NCBI RefSeq assembly: GCF_002218025.2
Contig: NZ_AP018680.1
Location: forward strand, 434,001-498,000
Origin: Vibrio casei
GTDB lineage: Bacteria; Pseudomonadota; Gammaproteobacteria; Enterobacterales; Vibrionaceae
DNA length: 64,000 nt
Direction: 5' to 3'
The notes below the pieces were generated by a model. The model made no database searches. It was given only the letters and a program-made list of their open reading frames with translations, and was not told the DNA's origin. Below are positions 46,677 through 56,645 of this stretch, piece by piece; the stretch's first letter is position 1; every line of letters begins with the position of its first letter. The position numbers and the translations under genes were made by a program.

Positions 46677-47450
46677 TCACTGGGTTCCTTTTTTATGGTC
46701 AGCGTTTTGTTGTAACAGTTGTTCTAATTGATCTATTTTGTCCATCATTTTTTTCTGCTGTTCAATTAATTCCGCAAGATGCTTGGTATCGTGATTGTTA
46801 TGATCATGTTTATGAGGTGAAGTGACGATTGAGGTGATTAAACCAGAGACCATACCGAAAATTCCAACCCCGCAAATGATCATTCCTGATGCTAATATTT
46901 TTCCGGCAAAAGTAACGGGGTAGTGATCCCCATATCCAACCGTAGAAATCGTGACCAAACTCCACCATAAAGCATCAGCAGCATTGGTGATATTGCTATC
47001 TATTGCATGGCGTTCAAGCATTAACATCATACTCGATCCCGTACTGACAAGAATAATCAGTAAAGTAAAAATGGTGGCTAGCGTGGCTTCTTTACGATTT
47101 TTCTTGATTTGCTTTAGGAAGTATTCGCCATTTCTAAAAATTAAAATAATCCGAATAATATGCAGTAGTCGAGCAAAGCGTAAAACCTCAATGGCAGGAA
47201 TACTGGCTGCGATATCGATCCAATGAGACTTTAAATAATGGAGACGATTATTAGAACGATAACAATCAATAGAAAGTTGAAATAAGAATAAACAACAAAT
47301 TATCGTATCAATTGCCACCAAAGTATGGCGAGTTTCAGCTGATAGAGGGGTAAACAGTAAATAAAAAACAATAACTAAAGAGATAAAGGAAAGAAGCAAA
47401 GACATTAAACTCATGGGTTTAAAGTCGGTTTCGCTATACAAACTCTTCAT
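46677..47450 (-). CDS. voltage-gated-type potassium channel
   Basis: This 257-residue protein has an S1-S4-like membrane part (segments at about 12-32, 38-56 and 80-100, with Arg/Lys-rich LRFARLLHIIRIILIFR as S4-like), then S5, the pore helix ADALWWSLVTISTVGYGDHYP containing the K+ filter TVGYGD, and S6. The C-terminus is a short His/Asn-rich stretch (HKHDHNNHD) and a coiled coil (LIEQQKKMMDKIDQLEQLL). A K+-selective tetrameric channel is expected. It is smaller than eukaryotic Kv proteins and lacks the RCK domain of Kch. It lies opposite to its neighbours, between ygiF and glnE. Confidence 0.93.
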   Translation of the reverse strand: MKSLYSETDFKPMSLMSLLLSFISLVIVFYLLFTPLSAETRHTLVAIDTIICCLFLFQLSIDCYRSNNRLHYLKSHWIDIAASIPAIEVLRFARLLHIIRIILIFRNGEYFLKQIKKNRKEATLATIFTLLIILVSTGSSMMLMLERHAIDSNITNAADALWWSLVTISTVGYGDHYPVTFAGKILASGMIICGVGIFGMVSGLITSIVTSPHKHDHNNHDTKHLAELIEQQKKMMDKIDQLEQLLQQNADHKKGTQ

Positions 47451-47692
47451 TATGCTTCCTTATTATTAAACGAGATCTCAATGCGTTTTTTCAACTAACA
47501 TCCAATGGTAAAACAGAGTAGAGTATTGTTTCGTTAGATATAAATAACGACTGGTGGCCCACTATTTTATCATGTTCGCATGCATCAACCAACAGACGAA
47601 CAATCCATCAAGTATGAATGCCTTGCTCCCGTCACAACGGAAGAAAGCCTCTACAGGCAGGTAATGGAATATCAATGAAACAAGGAATCCAA

Positions 47693-50542
47693 ATGAGCTT
47701 ACCTATTCAGTTACAAGAACGTTCTCAGATTGAATTAAATGTATTGCTTGAGCGACATTCATCTGAAATAGCGCAATGGTCCAATGAATGTCGGGAGCAA
47801 TTGGAACAAGTATTAGGATTAAGTGATTTTATTGCCGAATCATTATTATGTGATGAAGGCTTATGTGGGCATTTACCACAATTATTATCGATTGAGCATC
47901 GTTATAAACACTATAGAACCGAATTGCTTGAGCGTTTTTCTTGTTGTTCGAATGAAGAAGATTTTCTTCATCAATTACGGTTGTTTCGCCGTCAAGAAAT
48001 GGTGGTGATCGCTTGGCGTGATTTTCTACAATTATGGTCATTGGAAGAAAGTTTGAAGCACTTATCTGAGCTAGCGGAAGCCATGATTGTTGAAGCCTAT
48101 CAATGGCAATACGCAGTATGTTGTGAAGAATGGGGGACACCTTGTAATGCAGAAGGTGAAGCGCAACCTATGCTGATTATTGGTATGGGAAAGCTGGGAG
48201 GCGGAGAGCTGAACTTTTCGTCCGATATTGATCTTATTTTTACCTATCCAGAAAATGGTGAGACTCAAGGTAAGCGCCGCTGTTTAGATAATGCTCAGTT
48301 CTTTACTCGTCTCGGTCAACGTGTCATTAAAGCCTTAGATCAAGCGACTTTTGATGGATTCTGCTATCGAGTGGATATGCGTCTTCGTCCATTTGGAGAA
48401 AGCGGTCCATTGGTGATGAGCTTTTCTGCATTAGAAGATTATTACCAAGAACAAGGTCGAGATTGGGAACGCTATGCGATGGTGAAGGCTCGTGTGATGG
48501 GATGCGAAATGTATCCACAATATCAAGAACTACGCCAAATGTTGCGACCATTTGTATTTCGCCGTTACATTGATTTCAGTGCCATTCAATCTTTACGTCG
48601 AATGAAATCGATGATCAGCTCAGAAGTAAGACGCCGTGGCTTAACCAATAATATTAAATTAGGGGCAGGCGGCATTCGTGAAATTGAATTTATTGTACAA
48701 GTTTTCCAGCTCATTCGTGGAGGGCGAGAGCCAAGTTTACAAGGGCGAGGTTTATTGCAAACGCTTCAAGCTATTGAAGAACTTGCGTTACTAGAAAACC
48801 AAGATGTTGATACTTTGCGTCAAGCTTATCTTTTCCTTAGAAAGCTTGAGAATCTATTGCAAGCTATTGGGGATAAGCAAACGCAAACCCTGCCTGATGG
48901 CGAGATTGACCAACAGCGCCTTGCTTATGCGATGTCCTATACCGGTTGGGAGGAATTAAAAGCCGCTGCTTTTGATAAAATGGAACAAGTGCATTTGATC
49001 TTTACTGACTTGATTGGTGAGGAAGATGAGCCTGAAAATCCGGTTGCCGCACATTATACTGAGCTTTGGGATATGGCTAATCAACCGGATGTCTTAATCT
49101 CTATTCTAGAGCAAGACGTTGGCATTGAAAACTCAGAAGAGCTTGCATCGGTAATTGCTCAATTTAAGCAAGATTTAGCGAAAAAAACCTTAGGACCAAG
49201 GGGGCGTGAAGTCTTAGTTCGCTTAATGCCTAAAGTTTTTGATGTGGTATTTGCCCATAAAGATGCTCAGTTTGGTTTATCTCGCGTTCTGCACTTACTG
49301 AATAATATAGTGACTCGCACAACGTATTTAGAGTTATTAGAAGAGCACCCTGGGGCTTTGAAGCAATTGGTTCGTTTGTGTACAGCAAGCCCCATGATTT
49401 CTGAGAAATTAGGCCGTTATCCTATTTTATTGGATGAGCTTATTGACCCTCAACAACTGTATAACCCGATAGCCTTAGAGGATTATCGTACCGAATTACG
49501 TGATTTCTTAGCCCGTATTCCTGAAGAGGATATGGAGCAACAAATGGAAGCACTACGGCAGTTTAAGCAGATTTGTTTGTTGAGAATTGCGGCTGCTGAT
49601 ATCGCTGGCGTATTACCGGTAATGAAAGTTAGTGATCACTTAACTTATTTAGCTGAAGCCTTTGTGGAAGCAGTGGTGTCGCAGGCGTGGATGCAATTAA
49701 CGGAAAAATACGGTGAGCCAACGCATTTGAAAGATCGAGAAGGAAAAGGCTTTGCGGTTATCGGTTATGGCAAAGTTGGTGGATGGGAGCTTGGTTATAA
49801 TTCGGATTTGGATGTAGTCTTTATGCATGATTGCCCTAATAATGTTTATACCGATGGGAAGAAAGAAATAGATGGTCGCCAGTTTTATCTTCGTTTAGCT
49901 CAGCGAATTGTGCATATTTTTTCAACGCGAACGCCTTCGGGCATATTATATGACATCGATACACGTTTACGTCCTTCTGGTATATCTGGGTTACTGGCTT
50001 GTGCTGCGGATGCATTTGAAGAATATCAACTGACGGAAGCGTGGACTTGGGAACATCAAGCGTTGGTGAGAGCGCGTTTAATTTATGCAGACGAACCGTT
50101 AGGGAAAACCTTCAAAACCACGCGTGAAAAAGTCCTGACTCAAACTCGTGATCCAAATAAATTGAAACATGATGTTGTGATAATGCGTGAAAAAATGCGC
50201 GACCATTTAAGTGCTAAAAAACCGGGGCGCTTTATGCTTAAACAAGATAAAGGAGGCATTACTGATATTGAATTTTTAGTCCAATATTTAGTATTGCAAC
50301 ATAGCCATGACAAAGCGCCATTAACGGTATGGTCAGATAATGTTCGTATCTTGGAGAATTGTGCTCAGCAGGGATTAATAACAGACGAAGTCGCACGGAA
50401 TTTGATAGAGGCTTATACATGCCTACGTGATGAAATACATCATCGAAATCTACTCAATTTAGACGCTGATGTGGATGACAGCTGTTTTGTTGAACAACGT
50501 CAATGTATTAAGCAACAATGGCAGCAGTGGTTTAATGGATAG
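47693..50542 (+). CDS. glnE: bifunctional glutamine synthetase adenylyltransferase/deadenylase
   Basis: GlnE adds AMP to glutamine synthetase and removes it, under PII control. Start at 47693 ([14 protein letters not shown]) has AAGGA six bases upstream; two earlier in-frame ATGs lack such a site. This gives 949 residues, the usual size. The N-terminal deadenylase nucleotidyltransferase contains [20 protein letters not shown] and the C-terminal adenylyltransferase [20 protein letters not shown], each with its GxxxxGGxE..SDxD site. A helical glutamine/PII-responsive domain links them. It is followed by hldE, as in E. coli. Confidence 0.98.
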   Translation: MSLPIQLQERSQIELNVLLERHSSEIAQWSNECREQLEQVLGLSDFIAESLLCDEGLCGHLPQLLSIEHRYKHYRTELLERFSCCSNEEDFLHQLRLFRRQEMVVIAWRDFLQLWSLEESLKHLSELAEAMIVEAYQWQYAVCCEEWGTPCNAEGEAQPMLIIGMGKLGGGELNFSSDIDLIFTYPENGETQGKRRCLDNAQFFTRLGQRVIKALDQATFDGFCYRVDMRLRPFGESGPLVMSFSALEDYYQEQGRDWERYAMVKARVMGCEMYPQYQELRQMLRPFVFRRYIDFSAIQSLRRMKSMISSEVRRRGLTNNIKLGAGGIREIEFIVQVFQLIRGGREPSLQGRGLLQTLQAIEELALLENQDVDTLRQAYLFLRKLENLLQAIGDKQTQTLPDGEIDQQRLAYAMSYTGWEELKAAAFDKMEQVHLIFTDLIGEEDEPENPVAAHYTELWDMANQPDVLISILEQDVGIENSEELASVIAQFKQDLAKKTLGPRGREVLVRLMPKVFDVVFAHKDAQFGLSRVLHLLNNIVTRTTYLELLEEHPGALKQLVRLCTASPMISEKLGRYPILLDELIDPQQLYNPIALEDYRTELRDFLARIPEEDMEQQMEALRQFKQICLLRIAAADIAGVLPVMKVSDHLTYLAEAFVEAVVSQAWMQLTEKYGEPTHLKDREGKGFAVIGYGKVGGWELGYNSDLDVVFMHDCPNNVYTDGKKEIDGRQFYLRLAQRIVHIFSTRTPSGILYDIDTRLRPSGISGLLACAADAFEEYQLTEAWTWEHQALVRARLIYADEPLGKTFKTTREKVLTQTRDPNKLKHDVVIMREKMRDHLSAKKPGRFMLKQDKGGITDIEFLVQYLVLQHSHDKAPLTVWSDNVRILENCAQQGLITDEVARNLIEAYTCLRDEIHHRNLLNLDADVDDSCFVEQRQCIKQQWQQWFNG

Positions 50543-50640
50543 AATTTCTTCCCAAACTGAGGCTGTGATATGATCTTAGCTAATTATTGATAGCTAATTG
50601 TTGAATAAAGCTTGGTGAATCTGAGCTTGCGGAGAACAGT

Positions 50641-52071
50641 ATGAAACCTATTTTGCCTGATTATGCACAATCTGGTGTGTTGATTGTTGGTGATGTGATG
50701 TTAGATCGTTATTGGTACGGTCCAACGGGACGTATTTCACCTGAAGCCCCTGTGCCAGTGGTTAAAATTGAAAATAATGAAGAAAGACCAGGTGGGGCTG
50801 CCAACGTAGCGATGAATATTGCCGCGCTAGGTGGCAATGCAAAACTGATTGGCTTAACGGGTGATGATGAACCCGCTCGAGTATTAAATGAGAAGCTCTC
50901 TTCATTGAATGTGGCGTGTGACTTTGTTTCTATTCCTGAATTACCGACGATCACGAAGCTTCGTGTTATGAGTCGAGGCCAGCAGTTGATTCGCTTAGAC
51001 TTTGAAGAAAGCTTTGAGGATATCGATTCAACATTAATGCTTGAGCGTATGGACCATTATTTACCGAGTGTAAAATCGTTGATTCTATCCGATTATGGTA
51101 AAGGGGCATTGAAAGATGTTCAGACCATGATTCAACGAGCAAAAGCGGCGAAAGTTCCTGTTTTTATTGATCCAAAAGGCGCAGATTTTGAGCGTTACCG
51201 TGGTGCGACGTTACTGACACCAAATTTGTCTGAATTTGAAATGGTCGTTGGTAAAACAAGGAATGAGCAAGATCTGGTTGAAAAAGGTTTTGCCCTCATT
51301 GAGAAATTTGATTTTGAGGCATTATTGGTCACTCGCAGTGAACATGGTATGACTTTATTATGCCGTGGAGAAGACCCTTTTCACTTACCAACTCAAGCGC
51401 AAGAAGTTTTTGATGTAACGGGAGCTGGGGATACAGTGATTTCCGTTTTAGCGGCATCGGTAGCGGCTGGGAAGAATTTGAAAGAATCTTGCGCCTTAGC
51501 CAATGCTGCTGCTGGTGTAGTTGTGGGTAAACTTGGCACATCAACATTGTCGACGATAGAACTTGCTGAGGCCATACATGGCAGTAAAGACAGTGATTAT
51601 GGCGTGATCAGTGAGTCATCATTGATTGAAGCCGTCAAGCGTGCTCGTGCTCGTGGTGAAAAAGTCGTTATGACGAATGGTTGTTTTGATATTTTGCATG
51701 CTGGACATGTTTCTTATCTAAACCATGCTGCTGAATTGGGAGATCGATTGATTGTCGCTGTGAATACCGATGATTCAGTTAAGCGTTTAAAAGGCCCAGG
51801 TCGTCCAGTGAATCCAACCGATCGCCGTATGGCTGTATTGGCAGGGTTAGGTGCGGTTGATTGGGTGGTACCTTTTAGTGAGGATACACCTCAACGACTT
51901 ATATCAGAAGTGCTACCAAGTATTTTGGTGAAAGGTGGAGATTACAAGCCTGAAGAGATTGCTGGTGGTGAAGAGGTTATTGCCGCAGGTGGTGAAGTCA
52001 GAGTGCTTAATTTTGAAGATGGTTGCTCAACATCCGAAATTATCAATGCGATAAAAGGCGGTAAAGGTTAA
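50641..52071 (+). CDS. hldE: bifunctional D-glycero-beta-D-manno-heptose-7-phosphate kinase/1-phosphate adenylyltransferase
   Basis: HldE provides ADP-heptose for the LPS inner core. At 476 residues, it has an N-terminal ribokinase-like kinase ([28 protein letters not shown] and DVTGAGDTV with the catalytic Asp near 267) and a C-terminal cytidylyltransferase-like domain ([16 protein letters not shown] with the HxGH motif). GGAG lies nine bases before the ATG. It comes 98 bases after glnE and ends at a strong terminator. Confidence 0.98.
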   Translation: MKPILPDYAQSGVLIVGDVMLDRYWYGPTGRISPEAPVPVVKIENNEERPGGAANVAMNIAALGGNAKLIGLTGDDEPARVLNEKLSSLNVACDFVSIPELPTITKLRVMSRGQQLIRLDFEESFEDIDSTLMLERMDHYLPSVKSLILSDYGKGALKDVQTMIQRAKAAKVPVFIDPKGADFERYRGATLLTPNLSEFEMVVGKTRNEQDLVEKGFALIEKFDFEALLVTRSEHGMTLLCRGEDPFHLPTQAQEVFDVTGAGDTVISVLAASVAAGKNLKESCALANAAAGVVVGKLGTSTLSTIELAEAIHGSKDSDYGVISESSLIEAVKRARARGEKVVMTNGCFDILHAGHVSYLNHAAELGDRLIVAVNTDDSVKRLKGPGRPVNPTDRRMAVLAGLGAVDWVVPFSEDTPQRLISEVLPSILVKGGDYKPEEIAGGEEVIAAGGEVRVLNFEDGCSTSEIINAIKGGKG

Positions 52072-52114
52072 GGTATTGGCTTAACTTTACCCTGCTAATT
52101 CTAATTATAAATAT

Positions 52115-52148
52115 AAAAACGCCACTTCAATTGAAGTGGCGTTTTTTT
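52115..52148 (+). terminator. terminator of hldE
   Basis: AAAACGCCACTTCAA and TTGAAGTGGCGTTTT form a perfect stem with a T run. Confidence 0.95.
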
Positions 52149-52257
52149 GTTGTATATAAGTTTAAGTGGTTCAACCTTAAACTATTTACTGACAGCATTT
52201 GAATGATTGATATCAATAAAAATAATTGACGAATAGTCGTTATTTATTTTTTAGCTG

Positions 52258-53598
52258 CTATTTTGCAGCAACCAAACCGGTATTGATATCTAAAATATCT
52301 TGCTCACTCAGTGTACCAACTGCTTGTTTAAGCTGAAGCACACTTAAAATGTAGTTATAACGAGCATCCGAAAGGTTACGGTTAGCATCGTATAGGCTGC
52401 GAGTTGAATCTAGTACATCGACAATAGTACGAGTACCCACTTCGTAACCAGCCTCGGTCGCTTCTAATGCAGATTTCGCTGAAACGACAGATTGTTGATA
52501 GGCTCTAATTGTGCCAATAGATGCGTTAATATTGTTGTAATAAGCACGCACATTTTTCACAACACCACGATAAGTCGCTTCTAGTTGTTGGCTAGCTGAA
52601 ACATATTGATATTGAGCCGTTTTTACATCGGCGCTAGTACTACCACCTTGATATAAAGGCACAACAAGATTAATGCCGACGTTATAATCATTACTCTTAT
52701 AGTTATTGAGTGATGAATGATCATTATGAGCATCAACATCTGAATATTGGTAACCAGCATCGAGAGTTAGAGATGGCGTGTATCCAGAATTGGCAAGTGA
52801 GATGTTACTTTTAGCAATATCTTGTGCAATGCGAGCGGTAAGTAGATCTAAGTTTTTCGTTTGAGCTTCATCAACCAATGAATTTTGTGTAGTTTGAGGC
52901 GTGCTGGCGGAAAAACGTTTAGTGTCTAAAATTCGAAGATCTTTATTGTCTTGACCTGTAATTTCACGTAGCTCTTCATAGCTATTTGTAAGGTCATTTT
53001 GTGCCAAGATTTCATCGGCTAGAACACTATCGTATTGTGCTTGAGCATCATGAACATCAGTAATCGCCGAAAGTCCAACGTCAAAGCGTTGTTTTGTTTG
53101 TTCTAATTGACGACCAACCGCTTTCTTTTCTGCGCTAACAAAACTAAGGTTATCTTGTGCCTGAAGCACACCGAAGTAAGCTTGAGAGACTCTTAAAATT
53201 AAACTTTGTTGCTGAGAGGCATAAGATGAGTCTTGTTGGCGAGCATTTTGTTCAGCAATGTCTAAATTTACCCAACTGTCTCGTTGGTACAATTGCTGTG
53301 AAAAATCCAATCCTGCTGTGAAATTGTTATTTTCATCAGTATAAGCGCTAGGGCGGTGACTATCATGAGAGTCAATGTTACGAGTAATATTGTAACCCGC
53401 GGTTAAATTTATTTGCGGTAAAAGGACGCCACGGCTTGAATTGATAGCTTCAAATGCTGCATCACGATCGGCTTTTGAACTTAATAATAGAGGATCGTTT
53501 TCTTTCGCTTGATTATAAATCTCTGCTAGGTCATCAGCGTGTGCAAGGTGGGTTCCACCTAGTGATAAGCTAATAAGAAGAGGAAGCAGTTTTTTCAT
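52258..53598 (-). CDS. tolC: outer-membrane channel protein TolC
   Basis: TolC is the outer-membrane exit duct for RND/MFS pumps and type I secretion. It has 446 residues with a signal peptide (MKKLLPLLISLSLGGTHLAHA, 21) and two repeats of the outer-membrane efflux protein fold, each a long alpha-hairpin plus beta strands. Family segments include LAEIYNQAKENDPLL, LDFSQQLYQRDSW, VGLSAITDVHDAQAQYD and VGTRTIVDVLDSTRSLYDA. It is divergent from nudF and faces hldE, the same order as in E. coli and Vibrio cholerae. Confidence 0.98.
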   Translation of the reverse strand: MKKLLPLLISLSLGGTHLAHADDLAEIYNQAKENDPLLLSSKADRDAAFEAINSSRGVLLPQINLTAGYNITRNIDSHDSHRPSAYTDENNNFTAGLDFSQQLYQRDSWVNLDIAEQNARQQDSSYASQQQSLILRVSQAYFGVLQAQDNLSFVSAEKKAVGRQLEQTKQRFDVGLSAITDVHDAQAQYDSVLADEILAQNDLTNSYEELREITGQDNKDLRILDTKRFSASTPQTTQNSLVDEAQTKNLDLLTARIAQDIAKSNISLANSGYTPSLTLDAGYQYSDVDAHNDHSSLNNYKSNDYNVGINLVVPLYQGGSTSADVKTAQYQYVSASQQLEATYRGVVKNVRAYYNNINASIGTIRAYQQSVVSAKSALEATEAGYEVGTRTIVDVLDSTRSLYDANRNLSDARYNYILSVLQLKQAVGTLSEQDILDINTGLVAAK

Positions 53599-53822
53599 GG
53601 TTCGTTTCCCGCTTATAAATAAATAGACAATATGACTTAGATTGTAACCTAAGTAAGAAAAATGTTATGCAAAGTTTTACACTAATTTACCACTTACTAT
53701 CCGTCTGGACAATATAATAGGTGAAATTTAAACAAAACTCTAGATTATTCAAATTTTTTGATAACAAGCCTTGTTGATTTGAATCTATCATGATTAGATC
53801 ATTGACTTAAAGGATGGGCGAT

Positions 53823-54458
53823 ATGGACCAACTTCGTATGATAAAAACGAAATTTGAATCTAAAGATCTTGTGATTGAAAGCAAAGAAACCTTGTTTCGT
53901 GGTTTCTTTAAAATGGTCAAATATAGGTTCCGTCATCGTTTATTTTTGGGAGGATGGAGTCCTATTATTGAACGAGAAATGTTTGATAGAGGGAATGCTT
54001 CCGCTTTATTGGCCTATGATCCATCAAGGGATGAGGTCGTATTGATAGAACAAATTCGAGTCGGTGCGTTAGAGCATCATTCACCTTGGCAGTTAGAAAT
54101 TATTGCAGGAATGAATGATAGAGGAGAACCGCCTGAAGAGGTCATTCGACGTGAAGCGAAAGAAGAGGCTGGCATTACGGTGACTCAAATAGAACCTATT
54201 AGCCATTATTATCCTTCATCAGGCGCGTGTTCCGAGAGGCTGGATGTCTTTATCGGGCGAGTCGATACTTCGACGGCAGTTGGGGTCCATGGTTTAGAAG
54301 ATGAGAATGAAGACATTCAAGTGCATGTCATCAATCGAGCGCAGGCTTATCAACTGGTCCGTTCTGGTGTGATAGAAAATAGTGCGACTATTATCGCTCT
54401 GCAATGGTTAGAGTTGCATCATGGAGAATTAAAAGAACGTTGGTTTCCAACTGAATAA
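53823..54458 (+). CDS. nudF: ADP-ribose pyrophosphatase
   Basis: NudF hydrolyses ADP-ribose to AMP and ribose 5-phosphate. I use the ATG at 53823 because AAGGA sits nine bases before it; the in-frame ATG at 53814 overlaps that ribosome site. It has 211 residues. The Nudix box is GMNDRGEPPEEVIRREAKEE, followed by AG, with all Glu ligands present. It starts a five-gene run nudF-yqiB-cpdA-yqiA-parE conserved from E. coli to Vibrio, with small gaps. Confidence 0.95.
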   Translation: MDQLRMIKTKFESKDLVIESKETLFRGFFKMVKYRFRHRLFLGGWSPIIEREMFDRGNASALLAYDPSRDEVVLIEQIRVGALEHHSPWQLEIIAGMNDRGEPPEEVIRREAKEEAGITVTQIEPISHYYPSSGACSERLDVFIGRVDTSTAVGVHGLEDENEDIQVHVINRAQAYQLVRSGVIENSATIIALQWLELHHGELKERWFPTE

Positions 54459-54478
54459 CGAGGCGTAAATAGGGCAAA

Positions 54479-54901
54479 ATGCAAAAGACATATCATGTAG
54501 ATTTAGCCGGTTTAATGCGAATCTATGAAACAAATTACGCCAAGATGAACGCTTTGATCCCTGTGGATCCGATTGTTGGAGAAACGCGTTCCTATCAAGT
54601 TTCGGATTTTTCTTATCAACTTGAAATAAAAGAAGTTACTCGTTATACAACGTTAGTCGATGTTTGCCAATGTGACGTACGCCCAATATTTCCTCTTCCA
54701 AGAATGTTAGTACGCTTATATCACGATGCTCGAGTTGCTGAAGTGTGTTCTAGTGAGCAGATTTCTAGGGTAAAGCCAAGATATGATTACCCTAATGCTA
54801 AAATGATGCAAAAAGATGAAAAGTTTCAGCTGAACCAATTTCTTGGTGAATGGCTAAGCTTTTGCTTAAAGCATGGAATTAGTCGAACACCTATTTATTA
54901 A
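54479..54901 (+). CDS. yqiB: DUF1249 protein YqiB
   Basis: This 140-residue soluble protein of unknown role starts MQKTYHVDLAGLMRIYETNYAK and contains the conserved YQLEIKEVTRYTTLVDVCQ, PRMLVRLYHDARVAEVCS and RVKPRYDYPN segments, the hallmark of DUF1249. It lies 20 bases after nudF and 26 before cpdA, so it belongs to that operon. The ribosome site (AGGGC) is weak. Confidence 0.95.
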   Translation: MQKTYHVDLAGLMRIYETNYAKMNALIPVDPIVGETRSYQVSDFSYQLEIKEVTRYTTLVDVCQCDVRPIFPLPRMLVRLYHDARVAEVCSSEQISRVKPRYDYPNAKMMQKDEKFQLNQFLGEWLSFCLKHGISRTPIY

Positions 54902-54927
54902 ATATTGACTACGTATGAACGTAAATT

Positions 54928-55773
54928 TTGAGTCTATTAGCATTGAAAACAAATGATATAGAAATGATTGAGCCGAACTTAGATGATGTCACTCTAGTTC
55001 AAATCACCGATACGCATCTTTTTTCTGATTCAGAAGGTGAACTTCTTGGTGTCAATACATTAAACAGCTTTTCTGCTGTCGTTAACGACGTACTTGAAAG
55101 TGGGCTGGAATATCATGCGATCATTATGACCGGTGATGTCTCCCAAGATCATACCGATGTTTCTTATTCTCGCTTTGAGCATGGGATCTTGCCATTAAAA
55201 CAAGATTGTTATTGGTTGCCGGGCAACCATGACTACAAGCCTAGCATGCATAGTATTTATCCTTCGACTCAAATTAAGGATGATACCTACTTGCAAATTG
55301 GTAAGCATTGGCAAGTTATTTTATTGGATAGCCAAGTAGAAGGCTCCCCGCATGGTTTTTTGTCTGAGCAACAATTAGAGTATTTAGACTCGGTATTAAA
55401 ACAGCATCCTGACCGTTTTTCTTTAGTTTTGCTTCATCATCACCCTGTACTTGTTGGTAGCCAGTGGCTAGATAAACATTGCTTACATAATAGTAATGAC
55501 TTTTGGGGGGTCATAAAACCACATCAAAATGTTAAAGGCATATTGTGTGGTCATGTACACCAAGATTTTCATCAAGTGCATTTGGGCGTGAGTGTGGTGA
55601 CGAGCCCATCGACGTGCATTCAATTTAAACCCAACTCCGATGATTTTGCATTAGAGAAAGTATCGCCTGGTTGGCGTGCTTTAACCTTAAAAGCGAATGG
55701 TGTGATCGATACCCAAGTATATCGTTTAGCGGATGAGGCCTTTTTGCCAGATTTTGATGCTCAGGGATATTAA
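54928..55773 (+). CDS. cpdA: 3',5'-cyclic-AMP phosphodiesterase
   Basis: CpdA degrades cAMP and so lowers CRP activity. It has 281 residues when started at TTG 54928 (SLLALKTND, similar to the SLLTL start of E. coli CpdA); an ATG at 54964 would lose 12 residues and also lacks a good ribosome site, so the start is uncertain. The metallophosphoesterase ligands are all visible: ITDTHLF, GDVSQD, GNHD, LHHHPV and GHVHQD. It sits in the nudF-yqiB-cpdA-yqiA operon. Confidence 0.95.
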   Translation: MSLLALKTNDIEMIEPNLDDVTLVQITDTHLFSDSEGELLGVNTLNSFSAVVNDVLESGLEYHAIIMTGDVSQDHTDVSYSRFEHGILPLKQDCYWLPGNHDYKPSMHSIYPSTQIKDDTYLQIGKHWQVILLDSQVEGSPHGFLSEQQLEYLDSVLKQHPDRFSLVLLHHHPVLVGSQWLDKHCLHNSNDFWGVIKPHQNVKGILCGHVHQDFHQVHLGVSVVTSPSTCIQFKPNSDDFALEKVSPGWRALTLKANGVIDTQVYRLADEAFLPDFDAQGY

Positions 55774-55815
55774 AACCCTCTATAATTATGTCACTTTTAT
55801 TTTGAGGGACTTATT

Positions 55816-56400
55816 GTGTCCAAACCATCAATGTTGCTGTATTTACATGGCTTTAATAGTTCACCTATGTCTCATAAAGCGGGGGTTATGCGAGAGTATT
55901 GTCAGCAACAGCGCCCTGATATAAAAATAGAAATTCCTCAGCTCCCTTCTTTTCCAAAGCAAACGGCTGAGTTCTTAGGTGACTTTGTTCATCGTCATCA
56001 AAATGACTATAACATTGGGCTAGTTGGGAGCTCTCTAGGAGGCTATCTTTCAACTTGGCTCCATAACCAATACGGTTTTCGAGCGGTATTGATTAACCCA
56101 GCGGTTAAACCTTTTGAGCTTTTACAAGACTTTTTAGGTCCTCAAACGAATCCTTACACTTTGCAAAATTACTTTCTAGAAGACGTGCACATTCAAGAGT
56201 TACAATCATTAGACGTTGAATCGTTATTTTATCCAGACAGATTTTGGTTGTTACAACAAATGGGTGATGAGGTTTTGGATTATCGAGAAGCGGTTGCGAA
56301 ATACCAACACTGCAGAGCAACTATTGAACCTGATGGCGATCATAGTTTTGTTGATTTCGAGCGTTACCCTCAAAAGATTATCGAGTTTTTACAATTATAA
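55816..56400 (+). CDS. yqiA: alpha/beta-hydrolase esterase YqiA
   Basis: This 194-residue small esterase starts at GTG with GAGGGA seven bases upstream. It has LYLHGFNSSPMSHKA (oxyanion segment), the nucleophile elbow VGSSLGGYLSTW with Ser, and the C-terminal PDGDHSFVDFERY with the catalytic His. E. coli YqiA hydrolyses short acyl esters in vitro; its natural substrate is unknown. It follows cpdA by 42 bases and precedes parE by 245. Confidence 0.95.
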   Translation: MSKPSMLLYLHGFNSSPMSHKAGVMREYCQQQRPDIKIEIPQLPSFPKQTAEFLGDFVHRHQNDYNIGLVGSSLGGYLSTWLHNQYGFRAVLINPAVKPFELLQDFLGPQTNPYTLQNYFLEDVHIQELQSLDVESLFYPDRFWLLQQMGDEVLDYREAVAKYQHCRATIEPDGDHSFVDFERYPQKIIEFLQL

Positions 56401-56645
56401 AAATTTTCAAATATAATGAATTACGACCTTTAATCAAAAAATCCCCATTTTCTCTGTGACTTAACTTGACATAAGGCTTATGGATACAGAGTATATTTCC
56501 CATGATTGTTTTGAGAAATATGATGACCCAATCAACAATAAAGTAGACGGTTTATTTATGTATATAATGTGCATCGGCTTCTACGGGTCTAGGTTTTGTA
56601 GCGTGTATAAATGGCTACCATCAATTTTGAGTAAATCTTTTTATT